NCBI GenBank assembly: GCA_017860725.1
Contig: JAGDMX010000356.1
Location: forward strand, 1 to 5,765
Source of the DNA: Chloroflexota bacterium
GTDB lineage: Bacteria; Chloroflexota; Anaerolineae; Anaerolineales; UBA4823
Length of the DNA: 5,765 bases
Reading direction: 5' to 3'
The translations under genes were made by a program, and so were the position numbers. Numbering within the stretch: position 1 is the first letter of the stretch; every line of letters begins with the position of its first letter. The notes beneath the pieces were generated by a model. That model worked only from the letters and a program-made list of their open reading frames with translations. It was not told the DNA's origin and did not search any database. Below are positions 5,713-5,765 of this stretch, piece by piece.

Positions 5713-5765
5713 ATGCTCCAACCAATTGATTTTGGCCGAGAAGCCTGTGGCAACTATGCAATCGC
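5713..5765 (+). CDS. Probable glycogen debranching enzyme, N-terminus (3' truncated)
   Basis: An ATG at 5713 opens a frame that continues to the window edge and reads MLQPIDFGREACGNYAI plus part of one more codon. The FGRExCGN string near the start resembles the N-terminal domain of bacterial and archaeal amylo-alpha-1,6-glucosidases (glycogen debranching enzymes), which commonly begin just before FGRE followed by a small-residue stretch. Only 17 codons are visible, so the call rests on one motif recalled from memory. No strong Shine-Dalgarno is present (AAAG at 5703-5706 at best). An AT-rich stretch GATAATATAA (5695-5704) could be a -10 element but would leave almost no leader. Confidence 0.5.
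   Translation, partial: MLQPIDFGREACGNYAI

Noticed and set aside
1..5765. CRISPR array, tRNA or rRNA genes
   Set aside because: No regularly spaced repeats and no tRNA- or rRNA-like sequences were seen on either strand.

Overview
The window carries a glycine cleavage operon controlled by a glycine riboswitch, followed by a multidomain nucleoside kinase. Everything supportable is on the + strand. The split P-protein (separate gcvPA and gcvPB), the TGS/uridine-kinase fusion and the start of a probable glycogen debranching enzyme fit a deep-branching Gram-positive-like or Chloroflexota (Anaerolineae-type) bacterium. That assignment is an inference from gene content only, and no taxonomic marker is present.

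Layout. Positions 1-84 are the C-terminal end of an unrecognised protein. Positions 85-562 hold no protein gene but are dense in signals: a good sigma70-type promoter (98-126), an interspersed repeat (148-260) with a perfect 20-bp hairpin inside it, a tandem glycine riboswitch (265-490) and an intrinsic terminator (489-520). Then come gcvH (563-952), gcvPA (969-2312) and gcvPB (2305-3801), tightly packed with good Shine-Dalgarno sites. A strong terminator (3835-3876) ends the operon and runs into the start of the nucleoside kinase gene (3879-5603), which appears to have its own extended -10 promoter just ahead of the hairpin. A second, shorter copy of the repeat (5611-5673) follows. The window closes with the first 17 codons of a probable amylo-alpha-1,6-glucosidase (5713 onward).

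How the genes work together. GcvPA and GcvPB form the PLP-dependent glycine decarboxylase, and GcvH carries the lipoyl arm that receives the aminomethyl group. The T-protein and dihydrolipoamide dehydrogenase needed to finish the cycle are not in this window. The riboswitch plus terminator upstream implies glycine-responsive transcription. The kinase is probably a separate salvage-type enzyme and not part of glycine metabolism.

The least expected signals are the two-copy repeat whose copies differ by a 50-bp hairpin block, the divergent second aptamer of the riboswitch, and the terminator that doubles as the kinase leader.
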